The notes: generated from the letters alone by a model not told the origin. 64,000 nt of DNA from Anodontia alba (GCA_964016985.1 OZ024837.1:41140018-41204017), one strand, 5' to 3'. Shown: positions 34,005 through 45,663, numbered from the stretch's first letter. Translations and numbers: made by a program.

Positions 34005-34200
34005 CGCGCCATGCAAAAACGTGTCTTCGGGCATATACGGACAGCGGATGCGCAGGCTGATCAGGGCCTTCACTGTCCGCTAGCAGAATCAATGGATACT
34101 ATAGAATGTATCAAACTAGAGCAAAGGCCCGGATGAGATCTTGCGCATGCGCAAATTGATGTGAATCAACACTGCGCATGCCCAAAGACACCTTGGCGCT
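34005..34200. repeat. Family X hairpin fragments
   Basis: ATGCGCAGGCTGATCAGGGC with CTTCACTGTCCGC is the right arm of an X hairpin. A second, weaker arm follows at about 34120-34170 (CGGATGAGATCTTGCGCATG). Confidence 0.45.
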
Positions 34201-34867
34201 TGACGCGACCAAAATGATGTATGTGATATTATAAGCTCATATTGCTATCTCTCAATTAGTTTTTGAAGACGGCCATATCTTATTTTCAAAATTTAGTACC
34301 GGTTGCTAACGTATTTCTAGGAGCAATTGTATTACGAAAGAACTCAATGTCTTTGACTAAACCCATAAACTTAACTCAAACGATCAGTTGCTTTTTGAAC
34401 CTGGTTTAATTGAAAGAGCTTTAGTGTCTTTCTAACCCCCATACTCATCGACAGAACTAAGCTTCAGGTTAGCATTTGCTTAGATGTTTCGCAAATTGCT
34501 AACCTCCGCCTTGAATCAAAAGAATACGCAAACGAAAAAACAAAATAAGAAAATAGAAAGAAATAATGATCAACAAACGAGCACACCTTATATCTACAAT
34601 GTTCCCATTTTTTTATCTTCTACACAGTCAAAATAAATTCCTTTGATGTCAATCTATCTTGTTTGAAGAATTGTTTATTTTGCTAACATTAAAGCACACT
34701 CAAAGATCTAGCAACATCTTTGCATCTTTGAAGACAAGAAATAAACTAACTAGCTGTTATAATAATTCATATTTTGTTTCTAACGTTTTTGGTTTACCCC
34801 TATATTTAAGGTAACTAAAACGGAACAAATCCAGATTTTAGTCTAGGTGTTCGGATTTGTGGTTCGC

Positions 34868-35036
34868 TTAACTTTTAGCGTTATCTGGGCAAATTTAGAG
34901 ACGACAAATTGATAATATGTTTTTCTTATTTTCCCCAGAAAATAGGGTTTTACATTTCGCATGAAATGTTTTTTTGGTAAAACTAAGATAATATTTCAAA
35001 ATGTCGACTGCTGAAAATCTACCCAGCACGCTAGGT
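34868..35036. mobile_element. Family F MITE, short centre
   Basis: TTAACTTTTAGCGTTATCTG, AGAGACGACAAATTGATAAT, GTCGACTGCTGAAAATCTAC, CCAGCACGCTAGG. The centre has collapsed to CATTTCGCATGAAATG. Confidence 0.68.
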
Positions 35037-35050
35037 GTTTGATTTTTGAA

Positions 35051-35310
35051 CATCAGAAAACACGCCTATATAATTTTGACCCCCATAAACCCCACTTTTA
35101 TATAGTAAAACTGGGGTTTACAGGGGTATACATTATTTTTTTCTTATTTCTGCTCAAAAACAGATTGTAGGTACTCGTTAGAACCGCCTCGGCGAGGGGG
35201 TTCTAACGAGTACCCCAAATCTATGTTTTTGAGCAGAAATATGATAAATACCAGAATTTTTATCTGAAAACTTTCAGTTTTTTGGTGGTGATTTTTTCAG
35301 TATATTTGAC
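35051..35310 (+). mobile_element. Family A MITE, forward, right end missing
   Basis: Starts CATCAGAAAACACGCCTATA and follows the family to CAGTATATTTG, where it breaks into unrelated sequence before the GTTTTCGTAATG end. Confidence 0.88.
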
Positions 35311-35440
35311 CAGACGACAAATGTGTCTCCTCTCTGAAGACAAAAAGGATAAATTGTCAAGTCTCATTTTCCGTGAAAAACAAGAAAAAAAAACTAGTAC
35401 ACAATTGCTCTGCTCTTATTTATACCAGAAGGTTTAAAGT

Positions 35441-35644
35441 TTAATCTTACCACTCTATGGGAAAATTCAGCAGACGAAAAACGAATTGATTATTTTGTTT
35501 TCTTATTTTTTCCAACATTATAGTCTTTGATATTTCATGAAAACGGTCTCCTATGGAGACAATTTGCATAAGATGCCAACTCCTATTTTCTGAGAAAATA
35601 AGAAAATATTTCAAAATAGCGTCTGCTGAATTTTTTGCGTTAAA
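35441..35644. mobile_element. Family F palindromic MITE
   Basis: TTAATCTTACCACTCTATGG, AATTCAGCAGACGAAAAACG, GGTCTCCTATGGAGACAATT, AGCGTCTGCTGAATTTTTTG. Confidence 0.7.
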
Positions 35645-35801
35645 GATATTGTTTGCCGCACGGTGAAATATTTCCATTACAACAACTAATGTTTGTAAAT
35701 ATGTCATAATGAGTTTCATCTTATTGAAAAATGTTTAATAAGAATTATAAAATTCTCTGAGAGTGTTTATTTGTTTCAATATATTCTTTGTGTTACAGAC
35801 T

Positions 35802-35951
35802 GATATGTGTCTTCGCTGTACGTATAGATATGTGACTTCGATGTACGTATAGATAAGTGACCTCGCTGTACATATAGATATGTGTTTTCACTCTTCGTAT
35901 GGATATATGTTTTCGCTGATCGTACAGATATGTGTTTTTGCTGTTCGTATA
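35802..35951. repeat. Six exact-period 25-bp tandem units
   Basis: Units of the type GATATGTGTCTTCGCTGTAC begin at 35802, 35827, 35852, 35877, 35902 and 35927, always 25 bp apart, with base changes but no indels. Confidence 0.92.
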
Positions 35952-36039
35952 TGCTTTAATAGCCGTTTTTCTCTTCGGAAATGACCACTATTGGATACTT
36001 AACTTGGATTATCAAGTATGAATTTTCATTGGATTTTGA

Positions 36040-36303
36040 ATTACGAAAACAAGCCTGTTCAAATATACTGAAAATTTTACTACCAAAAGATAAAAATTCT
36101 GATATTTTTTCATATTTCTGCTCAAAACATGGATTGTGGGTACTTGTTAGAACCGCCTCGGCAAGGCGGTTCTAACGAGTACCCACAATCTATGTTTTTA
36201 AGGAGAAATAAGAAAAATAATGTATACCCCTGTAAACCCCAGTTTTACTATATAAAAATGGGGTTTAAGGGGGTCAACATTATATAGGAATGTTTTCGTG
36301 ATG
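36040..36303 (-). mobile_element. Family A MITE, reverse
   Basis: The left end is ATTACGAAAACAAGCCTGTT (first base replaced). The right end is GGAATGTTTTCGTGATG. The core palindrome is intact. Confidence 0.9.
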
Positions 36304-36570
36304 GTATCTTTCTATTACCATTTGGATATACAATATAACAGGTAAGTATAGAACTTCAGTTATATAACTAAGTTTTCTTACTTAATATTCAAACTCCTCA
36401 TTTTTATACACATTTCATGCAAGTTGATTGGTTGAAGAATAGTTTTACACTTCTATAAAGTCCAGAGTAGGAATCCGTCGGATCTATTTTCCTTCCGCCG
36501 TCTAAAATCTTTGACATATTTGGAAACATTTCTAACACTTTCATGACAAAGTTCGAATAATAAGGAACGA

Positions 36571-36627
<57 letters not shown>
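36571..36627. repeat. (ATT)n microsatellite
   Basis: About nineteen uninterrupted ATT units. Confidence 0.97.
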
Positions 36628-36628
<1 letters not shown>

Positions 36629-36790
36629 TGTGGATTTTATTGATGTGTAAACTCCGATAAACCGTTCACAAACTGAACATATAATTCTGTGAGTGATTCG
36701 CCGGAGCTTACACAACGATAAAATCTTTATATTAAGTTTGTCAATAAGTCGCCAGAGTTTACACATGGATAAAATGCACAAGTGAAAGTC

Positions 36791-37100
36791 CATTACGAAA
36801 ACAGGCCTATTCAAATATACTGAAAATTTTACCACCAAAAAATAAAAATTTTCAGATAAAAAGTTCTGATATTTTTCATCTTTCTGCTCAAAACATAGAT
36901 TGTGGGTACTCGTTAGAACCGACTCGTCGAGGAGGTTCTAATAAGTACCACAATCTATGACGAGGCGGTTCTTACGAGTACCCACAATCTATGTTTTGAG
37001 AAAAATAAGAAAAATAACATATATCCCTGTAAACCCCAGTTTTACTACATAAAAGTGGGGTTTAAGGGGGTCAAAGTTATATAGGTATGTTTTCGTGATG
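36791..37100 (-). mobile_element. Family A MITE, reverse, with a duplicated core arm
   Basis: Ends are intact. The core right arm occurs twice: CGTCGAGGAGGTTCTAATAA and then GACGAGGCGGTTCTTACGAG, each followed by CACAATCTATG. Confidence 0.9.
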
Positions 37101-37299
37101 CATTCCTTTAATGTTAGGTGATGCAGCAGAAGCAATGTACATTGTGTCTTAAAGCGACGTAAAATAAACCTCTGAAAATTTACTCCAAGACAACCCATAG
37201 TTTTACCCTCTCAACCCTGAGTCTGAAATAGAATCTTCCATCCCTGTATTTGGACACATCCACTGCTCCGAAAAAGGAAACAGTTGTAAATCAAGACCA

Positions 37300-37380
37300 G
37301 AATGGCAAACAATGCAGATCCTGATGAGACGGCTCATTATGAGCCGTTTCATCTGGATCTACACTCTTTGCAAAAGTATT
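37300..37380. repeat. Hairpin of the B/C stem type with a different tip
   Basis: GCAGATCCTGATGAGACGGC and GCCGTTTCATCTGGATCTAC pair around TCATTATGA. The base of the stem matches families B and C; the tip sequence does not. Confidence 0.6.
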
Positions 37381-37810
37381 TGTCTTGGTCTACAAAGCTG
37401 AAAGGGTCCATAAGCTAAGAGTAACTATCTTGATGAAGAATAATGCACTTGAAAGACCCGGGATGCGAAGGGAGTGGGGATTCAATATATTAATAGCCGT
37501 AATATGCGTGCTGGGCCTCCAAACTAAAATAGGTTATAACACGCCATCAAACAAAACAGGGATTTCGACATCTATATGTACATCCAGATCGCGGACCAGT
37601 CTGTGTATCCATACTTTCTGATCAGGTTCTTTGCTATCAGTTTGCATGTTCTACATCGACAAAAAGCAAATGTAGTTATGTAAAGCTGTCTGGCTGACAT
37701 TTGGAAATCACATTCAGCCTTTTCATATAAATAAAGATCGTGAAGGTTGCCTCTGGAAACAAAGAACAAATAAAACACCGAAAATCGGAGTGTCTTCATA
37801 TACAGCACTG

Positions 37811-38171
37811 TACAGTCGAACTTCAATGGCTCGAACATCATTGGGACCATAGAAAATTGTTCGAGACATGGGTAGCTCGAGCCACTGAGGGTTAATCATG
37901 GTGCCAGGGTAGGAAGCAAATAGCAATAATTTAGGGTTTTTTTTTCTTTCCTTCACAATAATTGTATGTTGAGTGTACTCATTAGAATCGCCTCGATGAG
38001 GCGATTCTAATGAGTACACACAACATACAATTTCATGATAAAATAAAAAAAATTTCCCTAAATATTTGTTTTCTTGAGCTAGCGGAAGAATTTCGTAAAG
38101 ACTCAAAAATGAGTTCGAATTAGCCATGGTAAACGAGCCATCGGTGTTCGAGCTATTGAGGTTCGACTAAG
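37811..38171. mobile_element. Family Q pogo-like MITE, full length
   Basis: The ends TACAGTCGAACTTCAATGGC and GAGCTATTGAGGTTCGACTA are inverted repeats. The central palindrome is at 37962-38030: GTACTCATTAGAATCGCCTC with GAGGCGATTCTAATGAGTAC. TA at both outer edges fits the TA duplication of Tc1/mariner/pogo elements. Confidence 0.75.
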
Positions 38172-38194
38172 TTTTCGAAGGAAATAACAATATA

Positions 38195-38310
38195 AACTGC
38201 ATTATATTGAACTACAGATATGAGGAGACGTTTTACGACCGCCGCATGCATTAACACCAGCTGCAGTGAAGTCAAATAAAAATATAAAAGCTGCTTTCAA
38301 TGACGAAATA
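38195..38310. repeat. Family V fragment
   Basis: ATGAGGAGACGTTTTACGAC, CCGCCGCATGCATTAACACC and AGCTGCAGTGAAGTCAAATA match 59880-59940. Confidence 0.5.
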
Positions 38311-38853
38311 ACTATATTTCTACAAACACAACCATTCATTTTAGTTGACTTTAAATACCTCATTTCATGTGTTGAAAATTCAGACCTTAAGTGGAGTTTC
38401 ACCTTTACTCTAAGAAACGATAGTAAACTTGGGACCTGAATACATCATGCTCAGATGAGTGAAAAACCACAGTAAGCATACTAACGTAAATCTTCATTCA
38501 AAACGCTTTATACATATCAATGAAATTTATGGCCAAACTGCAACATTTGTGCATGCGAAAATACGCGAAAAAAGCAAAATTCTTATAAGCATATGTACCG
38601 GAACAATAATTTTATGAACGATATCAGTTATAGATTATTCTTCTTCAACAAGATTTACAACCATTTACAAATCCAGACCTATTTCCTTCAACCAAAATAG
38701 AAATGAAGTAAGTTACCCGCGAAAAATTATGTTAAAATTCTATGTAATGTGTACCCTATGTTCCTCAATATTATAAGTGAAAATAGCATATGCAGAGGTG
38801 TACACTTTTAGGCGGATTTTCAGACTTCTGCTGTTTTAAACCAGCTTACAGTA

Positions 38854-39130
38854 CATTACGAAAACAAGCCTATTCAAATTTACTGAAAATTGTACCACCA
38901 AAAATTGAAAATTTTCAGATAAAAGTTCTAATATTTTTTATATTTCTGCTCGAAACATAGATTGTGGGTACTCGTTAGAACCGCCTCGGCAAGGCGGTTC
39001 TAACGAGTACCACAATCTTTGTTTTTGAGCAGAAATAAGAAAAAATAATGTATACCCCTGTAAACCCCAGTTTTGTTATATAAAAGTGAGGTTAAGGGGG
39101 TCATCATTATATAGGCATGTTTTCGTGATG
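38854..39130 (-). mobile_element. Family A MITE, reverse, full length
   Basis: CATTACGAAAACAAGCCTAT to GGCATGTTTTCGTGATG, core tip CGCCTCGGCAAGGCGG. Confidence 0.92.
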
Positions 39131-39224
39131 AATGGCAGCGTTTTCGGGGACAAATTCTATTGTCGTAACAGGGTCCACTATATTCCTTATAGGGAATATA
39201 TACATTTTAAGGGATGTTGCGCTT

Positions 39225-39335
39225 TCAAAATTGTTGTCTCCCTTCTGGAAAGTGGTCAGTTCTTAAAGAACACAGTTTGTTCCCCTTCGGAGCAAATTCT
39301 TTTCTTTTAGAACAGACCCTTTCTCCGAAAAAAAA
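39225..39335. mobile_element. Foldback repeat G fragment
   Basis: CCTTCTGGAAAGTGG, TTGTTCCCCTTCGGAGCAAA and TTAGAACAGACCCTTTCTCC resemble 30150-30255. Confidence 0.45.
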
Positions 39336-39393
39336 CTAATTATAAAAAAAAGTCACAGAAGTCGTCTTTCTTGTAAATCAATGCGGAAAAAAC

Positions 39394-39713
39394 TACAGTC
39401 CACTACCGTTATCCCGACTTCGCTTGTCTCGAATAACCGCATATCTCGAAGTGAAAATCTGGTACCTGTTTTAACATAGAAATCTAACAACAGGTAACAA
39501 AATATTGTGGAAAAGAGGAGAAATTGCTCTTTTTTCCACAATATTTTCAATGTATCTCTAACTTCAGGAATCAAGTAACATATTCATTTATTAAATGTTG
39601 TTGTTCGCGTTATTTTTTCCTCAAATATGCAAAAATCTGATATGTCGAGGTACGGATATCTCGAATTATTTCAGAGAGTCCCTTGGACTTCGAGATAACG
39701 AGAGTCGATTGTA
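39394..39713. mobile_element. Family P pogo/Tigger-like MITE, full length
   Basis: TACAGTCCACTACCGTTATC and GATAACGAGAGTCGATTGTA are the inverted ends. Inside are ACCGCATATCTCGAAGTGAA and a hairpin AATATTGTGGAAAAGAGGAG with TTTTTTCCACAATATT (one arm shortened). TA at the edges. Confidence 0.75.
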
Positions 39714-39953
39714 GTCTTCCCTGGACAAGTTCCTTTTACTACGTGTTGGTGTGTCTCAAAATTGTTGGATCAGTGGAAATCAGTGTAGACCCTGATCAGA
39801 AGCAGCGATTTTTTTGGCATCTGATCTGGGTTTACACTGTTTTACCAGGCCTACCGTATATACCCACAATATTGGGACATCTTAACTCCTTACCATATTT
39901 ATCTTAAAATTGGAACAAGTTAATTTTACTGTCTGCTGAAATGTCCAACATCT

Positions 39954-40213
39954 CATTACGAAAATACGCCTATTCAAATGTATAGAAAATTTCACCACCA
40001 AAGTTTTCAAATAAAAATTCTGATATTTTTTCCTATTTCTGCACAAAACATAAATTGTGGGTACTCGTTAGAACCGCCTCGCCAAGGCGATTCTAATGAG
40101 TACCCACAATCTATGTTTTTGCGCAGAAATAAGAAAATATAATGTATATCCCTGTAAATCCCAGTTTTACTAGTTCGAGGGTGTCAAAATTATATTGGTA
40201 TGTTTTTGTGATG
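39954..40213 (-). mobile_element. Family A MITE, reverse, small deletions
   Basis: CATTACGAAAATACGCCTAT to GGTATGTTTTTGTGATG. The CCCCACTTTT arm of the accessory hairpin is reduced (CCCAGTTTTACTAGTTCGAG). Confidence 0.9.
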
Positions 40214-40394
40214 TCCTGGATGAGTGGAAAACAGTGTATACCCTGATTACACGCCCCGTTCTGCAGTCCCTGATTTTGGTCCTCACAGTCTGCCCAAGCC
40301 TGCCGTTTTTACCCTAATACTAAATGTAAGAAGCTTAATTCTTTATCAGGTTTGTCCTTAGATAGAAGACACTGTTTTTTTGTTGTTGTTTTTT

Positions 40395-40417
40395 GGGGGG
40401 GGGGGGGGGGGGGGGGC
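40395..40417. repeat. Poly-G tract
   Basis: About twenty G in a row after TTTTTTG. Confidence 0.95.
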
Positions 40418-40708
40418 GGGGTTGCTAACTTTTGATGTGTTTAAAAGCTGCTAGATGCCTATATTTGACAAGGTCGATTTATTCTATATATTTATATTTA
40501 TACTATGGTTTCTTTTTTTTCCATTCATTTTCGTTCCAGACGAGACAACTAGCTAACAAGTCTTGCACCTACAGTCTGATTTATAATGCATATTTTCTTT
40601 TCTTTCTTTTAATTTCGTAATTTCCTTAAGAAAATTTAAAGTTACAAAATATCATCAACTCATCAAAGAAGTGTGTCGTACCGTGGTAAAGGGTACTTTC
40701 GGAGCATA

Positions 40709-40776
40709 TGCGGACAGCGATGGCCCTGATCAGACTGCGCATGCGCGCAGTCTGATCAGGGCCTTCGTTGTCCGCT
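40709..40776. repeat. Family X hairpin, near perfect
   Basis: GCGATGGCCCTGATCAGACT and AGTCTGATCAGGGCCTTCGT with GCGGACA/TGTCCGC bases form a stem of about 30 bp around GCGCATGCGC. A weaker relative follows at about 40815-40860. Confidence 0.7.
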
Positions 40777-40869
40777 TACGGAATCGTTCGATGCAGTAGA
40801 ATACATCGATGCATAGCGGAGGCCTTTACCAGACTGCGTTTTCCCTGGCTGATCTGGATTTTAACTGTT

Positions 40870-41750
40870 CAAACAAGCCCAGAAGATACTTTTTCCTAAG
40901 ATACGGCCCAATTACTCAGTATTTATTGAGACTTGCTACTTCGCATATTCTCATGTATTGATGCATTGGAAATTCCAGATTAGACTAACCCCTGTATTCG
41001 TGCGCTTTGCCCTTAGTCACCGGCTCTCCGCTGTACCGTATTTACCATAAGTATTCGGAACGCTATGCCTGAGCAAAGAGTGTAGATCCAGATCAGATGC
41101 CATCGCTGCACCTGAACAGAATGCAGACTTCGGCTACTCGTTCAATCGTTTAAGACATATCAATATGTTATGCCTGTTAAATGGATTTGTTAAAGTTTTA
41201 GGCCAAGTACTTTTAGCTATTTAAGAACAGAACAGAACATAAATTAATTTCTCTCAAATTGTATAATACAATACATGAGGAATTAAACTCTGATGAAAGT
41301 AAGACATTTATAGATTGTTGCATATGGTTCGTGCGCAGTTTACATAGACAAAACTTTGCTAAGAACAAAATATATCAACCTACTTATCTGCTGTAGTAAT
41401 TTAACATTCTTCAGGGACAGTAGTTGTTGGAACTTTATTTTATTAGGATGTAGAAAATACATTGTAAAGTATGTTTTCGACCTTCTTTGATGAAATCGCA
41501 TGGAACTCGTCTCCCAAACATTCCGATTACATAAAGTACAAGACGGTTGTGATTTGTCAACATTAAGGAGTTAAGGTGTCTGAGTAGTAATCGTAAAAAC
41601 ATTATTCTTTCTACGAGAGCCCGCCTCTATATGTAAATGTTTGATTTAAACAGTATTTTAGTTGTATAAATCCTATGAGAGAAATAAAAGGTTCCGGTAA
41701 CTGTGTGAATTCGTAGTCAGTCTCGTATACCGTACTTACTTAATATATTC
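40870..41750. other. Unassigned sequence
   Basis: A partial B/C-type arm (GTGTAGATCCAGATCAGATG) lies near 41080. Otherwise nothing is supported. Confidence 0.4.
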
Positions 41751-41984
41751 GGACATCTAGATTCCTTACCATACTTGCCTTAAAAATTGAACACGCCCAT
41801 TTCACTAACTGTTGATGTGTCTAATGGCAGTACTGACCCTAACCAGACTCTACTTTCTGTGCCGTCTGATCTAGATCTACTGGATTCTTGAGACCTGTCC
41901 AAAACTTCTATCGGTCCAAACACTTCTACTTATCCAAATACTTGGGGTAAATATGGTATCAAATCATCCATTTCGTCTTTATTA

Positions 41985-42189
41985 TTTACCACTGTATGGG
42001 CAAATTCAACAAACGACAAACTGATGATTTTTTTCTCATTTTTCCAAGAAAACAGTCTTTGGCATTTCATGCAAATTGTCTCCTTAGGAGACAATTTGCA
42101 TGTAATGTCAAAGTCTCTTTTCTGGGAAAAATAAGAGAACTATTCAAAATGTCGGCTACTGAATTTTTTACCCAGCATGCTTAGCGTAA
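41985..42189. mobile_element. Family F palindromic MITE
   Basis: TTACCACTGTATGGGCAAAT, CAAATTGTCTCCTTAGGAGA with its complement, GTCGGCTACTGAATTTTTTA, GCATGCTTAGCGTAA. Confidence 0.75.
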
Positions 42190-42522
42190 TCGTACACTCC
42201 TGTTTCGTTCCATTCGAGAAAACAAGGCAATTACATTCGTATCTGTGATTATTTCAACCAAAGCACTATACAGCAACATAGTCATTACGTCACACATCAT
42301 TTGTCATCTCAATAAACAGTTTATAAGTGCAATTATTTACGTTATATATTGGTGTAAATGAACCCGTATAACATTGATTAAATTGTTTTTATGACAAAAT
42401 TTGGGAATGCGGAGTCTGATTTTTCTTTGTTGTTATTACCAATAAACAATATTTTCGTTAAATAGTCCCACATTCTTTTTAAGTTTCAAGTTTATATTGA
42501 CTATTAGAAGATAATATATTTA

Positions 42523-42776
42523 ATACAGTCGAACTCCAATGGCTTGAATATCTTTGGGACCCTGTGAATGTGTTCTAGACATGGGTACATTGAACTTATA
42601 GGAGCAACAGACCATTAAGCCAATGGGGATAATTTAAAATAAACATATGTTGAGAGTACACTCAACATACATTTTCATGATAAAATAAGAACATTTCTCT
42701 ATATTATCCCTAAATATTTGTTTTCTTGAGCTATCGGAAGAATTTCCTAGGGACCACAAACTAGTTCAAATCAGCC
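42523..42776 (+). mobile_element. Family Q MITE, left part, cut by a family A insertion
   Basis: TACAGTCGAACTCCAATGGC, GGGACC, then GTTGAGAGTACACTCAACAT (core collapsed), ATATTTGTTTTCTTGAGCTA and TAGTTCAAATCAGCC, where family A starts. The Q right end is not found after the insertion. Confidence 0.65.
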
Positions 42777-43048
42777 CATCACGAAAACATGCCTATATAA
42801 TTTTGACCCCCTTAAACCCCACTTTTATATAGTAAAACTGGGGTTTACAGGGGTATACATTATTTTTCTTATTTCTGCTCAAAACATAAATTGTGGTACT
42901 CGTTAGAACCGCCTCGACGATCTAACGAGTACCCACAATCTATGTTTTGAGCAGAAATATGAAAAAATATCAGAATTTTTGACCGGAAAATTTTAATTTT
43001 TTTATGGTAAAATTTTCAGTATATTTGAATAGACGTGTTTTCGTAATG
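42777..43048 (+). mobile_element. Family A MITE, forward, core tip deleted
   Basis: CATCACGAAAACATGCCTAT to GACGTGTTTTCGTAATG. Core right arm shortened to CGCCTCGACGATCTAACGAG. Confidence 0.92.
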
Positions 43049-43104
43049 GCATGAAAATGTATACAAGAAAAATGGGCCACCTCATGACAAAACCAACAAA
43101 ATGG

Positions 43105-43185
43105 CATGTGCGCCAAGCGAAGACTCTGATCAGTCTGGGCATCCACCCAGTCTAATCAGAGTCTTCAGTATTTGAGATGTTTCTT
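43105..43185. repeat. Family W hairpin
   Basis: CGAAGACTCTGATCAGTCTG and CAGTCTAATCAGAGTCTTC pair around GGCATCCACC. Confidence 0.6.
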
Positions 43186-43315
43186 TTTCATGCACAATGA
43201 CGAAGCAAATATTTGTCATGAAATCTGAATATCCTATGCCTTTTTCCTCACTAACTACGGAACACATTAAGTGTATGTCTGTCTGTCTATTTGTCTGTCT
43301 GTCTGTCTACATGTG

Positions 43316-43383
43316 TATGTATGTATGTATGTATGTATGTTTATGTATGTATGTTTATGTATGTATGTATGTATGTATGTATA
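43316..43383. repeat. (TGTA)n microsatellite, first block
   Basis: TATG/TGTA units with TTTATG interruptions. A second block lies at 43451-43494; the intervening CAATGCTTG, GTACATRTATTATG and CTGGATCAAACA segments also repeat. Confidence 0.92.
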
Positions 43384-43450
43384 CAATGCTTGCTGATTGA
43401 TGGTTTTGTACATATATTATGATTCAAGTCTTGCAACTGGATCAAACACA

Positions 43451-43464
43451 TGTATGTATGTATG

Positions 43465-43494
<30 letters not shown>
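43451..43494. repeat. (TGTA)n microsatellite, second block
   Basis: Eleven TGTA units followed by ACAATGCTTG, as after the first block, which suggests a larger unit was duplicated. Confidence 0.9.
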
Positions 43495-43496
<2 letters not shown>

Positions 43497-43619
43497 CAAT
43501 GCTTGATTATTGATGGATCTGTACATGTATTATGCTTAAAGTCTTGGAACTGGATCAAACATCGACTTTTTTTTTCAAAAAGTTTGTTTAAATTAACTAT
43601 TCATTCATTAAAATGAATC

Positions 43620-44260
43620 TAATTAATAAACTATCTTTGTAGCAAGTTTTAAAATAATTTATCATCGCAAATAACGAAGTGACATTGCGATCCAAAATAC
43701 GTTTTACTGTATTCCGAAATAAATTTGACCTCAATGTTTTAGAATAAAATCAAATAAAAATAGTTCCTCGGCAATAATTTACTCAATCCCCTTTACACCC
43801 TACCAATTCAACTCGCCTCTGACCCCTCGTCCCTGTTTATCCCAACAGCAAAAAAACAACACCGGTATCAGTTTGCAATCATTTGATTTTACACGTCCAA
43901 TTTCATGTTGTTTGTTTTGTTAATCAAACCAGGACTCGACAGTGACCAGTAGCCCGTTCTGTTTTGTCCCATTTTATACTTTGAAATGTGTAAAGTCACC
44001 AACAATTATTATAATAACACTGAATTCATAATTTAAAATGATTTTATTGATATTTGTGCCTTCTGGTCAGTAGACATTTTATCTTTTATTGGATCAGTCA
44101 CACGAAAACTGAAAATGCTTAGGGACAAAACTTATAAGCTAAGGTCAACTTATTGTACAGATCTTCAAATATGTTAATACAATGATCTTTATACTTTTGA
44201 GGTGATCGTTTTCAACGCCTCCTACCGCTATGTGAATTTCACTCTGCATTCTTTGTACCA
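43620..44260. other. AT-rich unassigned sequence
   Basis: No supported feature. Confidence 0.4.
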
Positions 44261-44492
44261 TATTAGCCGTTATTGGGACAGACGGGCCTAAACAAGTGGT
44301 GTATACCTTGATCAGACGCCACAGAACTGATCAGGGTCTACACTGTGCCACTCATTCAGACATCAACAGGCAGTAAAATCGACTCATTAAATTTCAGGAG
44401 CTGAGTTTTAATAAGGAGCTGAAGTGTCTCAAAATGAAACGAATATACCACCATTTTGATGTCGCATTTATTTTGTAGCATAATCCAATAGC

Positions 44493-44612
44493 TTAACCTA
44501 TTGTCATGCTGAATAAATTAAGATACCATGCCTACTTCTGACTGCGTGATCCGGGCTGTTGATATAAGTGCTAATACTGATGACAAACAATGTAGATCCA
44601 GATCAGTTGGCT
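44493..44612 (-). mobile_element. Family B MITE, cut by a family A insertion
   Basis: TTAACCTATTGTCATGCTGA, then ACAAACAATGTAGATCCAGA and GATCAGTTGGCT at the edge of the family A copy. The other half of the hairpin is not present on the far side. Confidence 0.68.
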
Positions 44613-44863
44613 CATTACGAAAACAGGCCTATTCAAATATATTGAAAATTTCACTTCCAAAAACTTAAAGTTTTCAGAGAAACATTCTGATATTTTTTTC
44701 ATATTTCTGCTCAAAACATAGATTGTGGGTACTAACGCGTACCCATAATCTATGTTTTTGAGCAGAAATAAGAAAAATAATGTATACCACTGTAAACCCC
44801 ATATTTACTGTATAAAAGTGGGGTTTAAGGGGATCAAAATTATATAGGTATGTTTTCGTGATG
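44613..44863 (-). mobile_element. Family A MITE, reverse, core tip deleted
   Basis: CATTACGAAAACAGGCCTAT to GGTATGTTTTCGTGATG. The TTAGAACCGCCTCG hairpin tip is gone (GGGTACTAACGCGTACCC). Confidence 0.9.
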
Positions 44864-44917
44864 GTAGGTCTTGATAAGAGAGGTATCAAATAAATATATT
44901 TATCTGATTTTCCACAA

Positions 44918-44970
44918 TGGGTATCTATTAGAAAAAGCCTCAGAGAGGCTTTTAAATGAGTACCCAGAAC
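44918..44970. repeat. Stand-alone hairpin related to the family A core
   Basis: GGGTATCTATTAGAAAAAGC and GCTTTTAAATGAGTACCC pair around CTCAGAGAG, and the flanks do not belong to family A. Confidence 0.5.
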
Positions 44971-44973
44971 TCC

Positions 44974-45056
44974 TTTTTTTTTTTTTTTTATTGTTTGTTT
45001 GTTTTTTTTTTTTTGTTTTTTTTTTTTTTGTTTTTTTTTTTTTGTTTTTTTTTTGT
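44974..45056. repeat. T-rich low-complexity tract
   Basis: T runs broken by single G residues. Confidence 0.9.
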
Positions 45057-45129
45057 TCCTGTAGTCCTTCTGTTAATAAATGTTCTATAGATTTGTTTTT
45101 GTGTTGGTGTTTTATTTTGTTTTAGTTTT

Positions 45130-45385
45130 GTGTTTGTTTGTTTGATGTTTTTGGGGAGTTTTTCTGCATGTGTGGAGAAACTATCGTTAGTTTAGCTAAT
45201 AATATGAAATATCTAGAGTTGTGACTCAAAAGTTCATTTTAAATTATGTAATAAGCTAGAATGTCACTAAGACCTTTTATGGGAACGACACTTTTTATTA
45301 TGTGCATGCTGTAAGACAAAGTGTAGGACAGTCTGATCTATGTCTTTGCAAAGACAGTTATGTATTTTCTTGTTATGCTTTGACT
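45130..45385. repeat. Duplicated segment, left copy
   Basis: TGTGGAGAAACTATCG, AATATGAAATATCTAGAG, AAGACCTTTTATGGGAACGA and AGACAAAGTGTAGGACAGTC recur in order at 46040-46500. Confidence 0.75.
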
Positions 45386-45663
45386 CATCACGAAAACATG
45401 CCTATATAATTTTGACCCTCATAAACCCCACTTTTATATAGTAAAACTGGGGTTTACAGGGGTATACATTATTGTTCTTATTTCTGCTCAAAAACATAAT
45501 TGTGGGTACTCGTTAGAATCGCCTTAACGAGGCGGTTCTAACGAGTACCAACAATCTATGTTTTGAGCATAATTAGGAAAAATATCAGAGTTTTTATCTG
45601 AAAAATTTTCAGTTTTTGCAGGTGAAATTTTCTATACATTTGAATAGGCGTGTTTTCGTTATG
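45386..45663 (+). mobile_element. Family A MITE, forward, with homologous empty site
   Basis: CATCACGAAAACATGCCTAT to GGCGTGTTTTCGTTATG. The duplicated segment at 46496 shows the unoccupied site TGACT|CATAAG; here it is TGACT[element]CATAAA. Confidence 0.92.

Noticed and set aside
41750..41800. TATG|GTAAGG on the minus strand as a possible Wnt1 exon 1 donor
   Set aside because: The frame needed has a stop just upstream, and the same motif recurs near 39890 in a repeat.
43197..43616. Tyr/Met/Cys/Val repeat frames
   Set aside because: They are translations of TGTA microsatellites.
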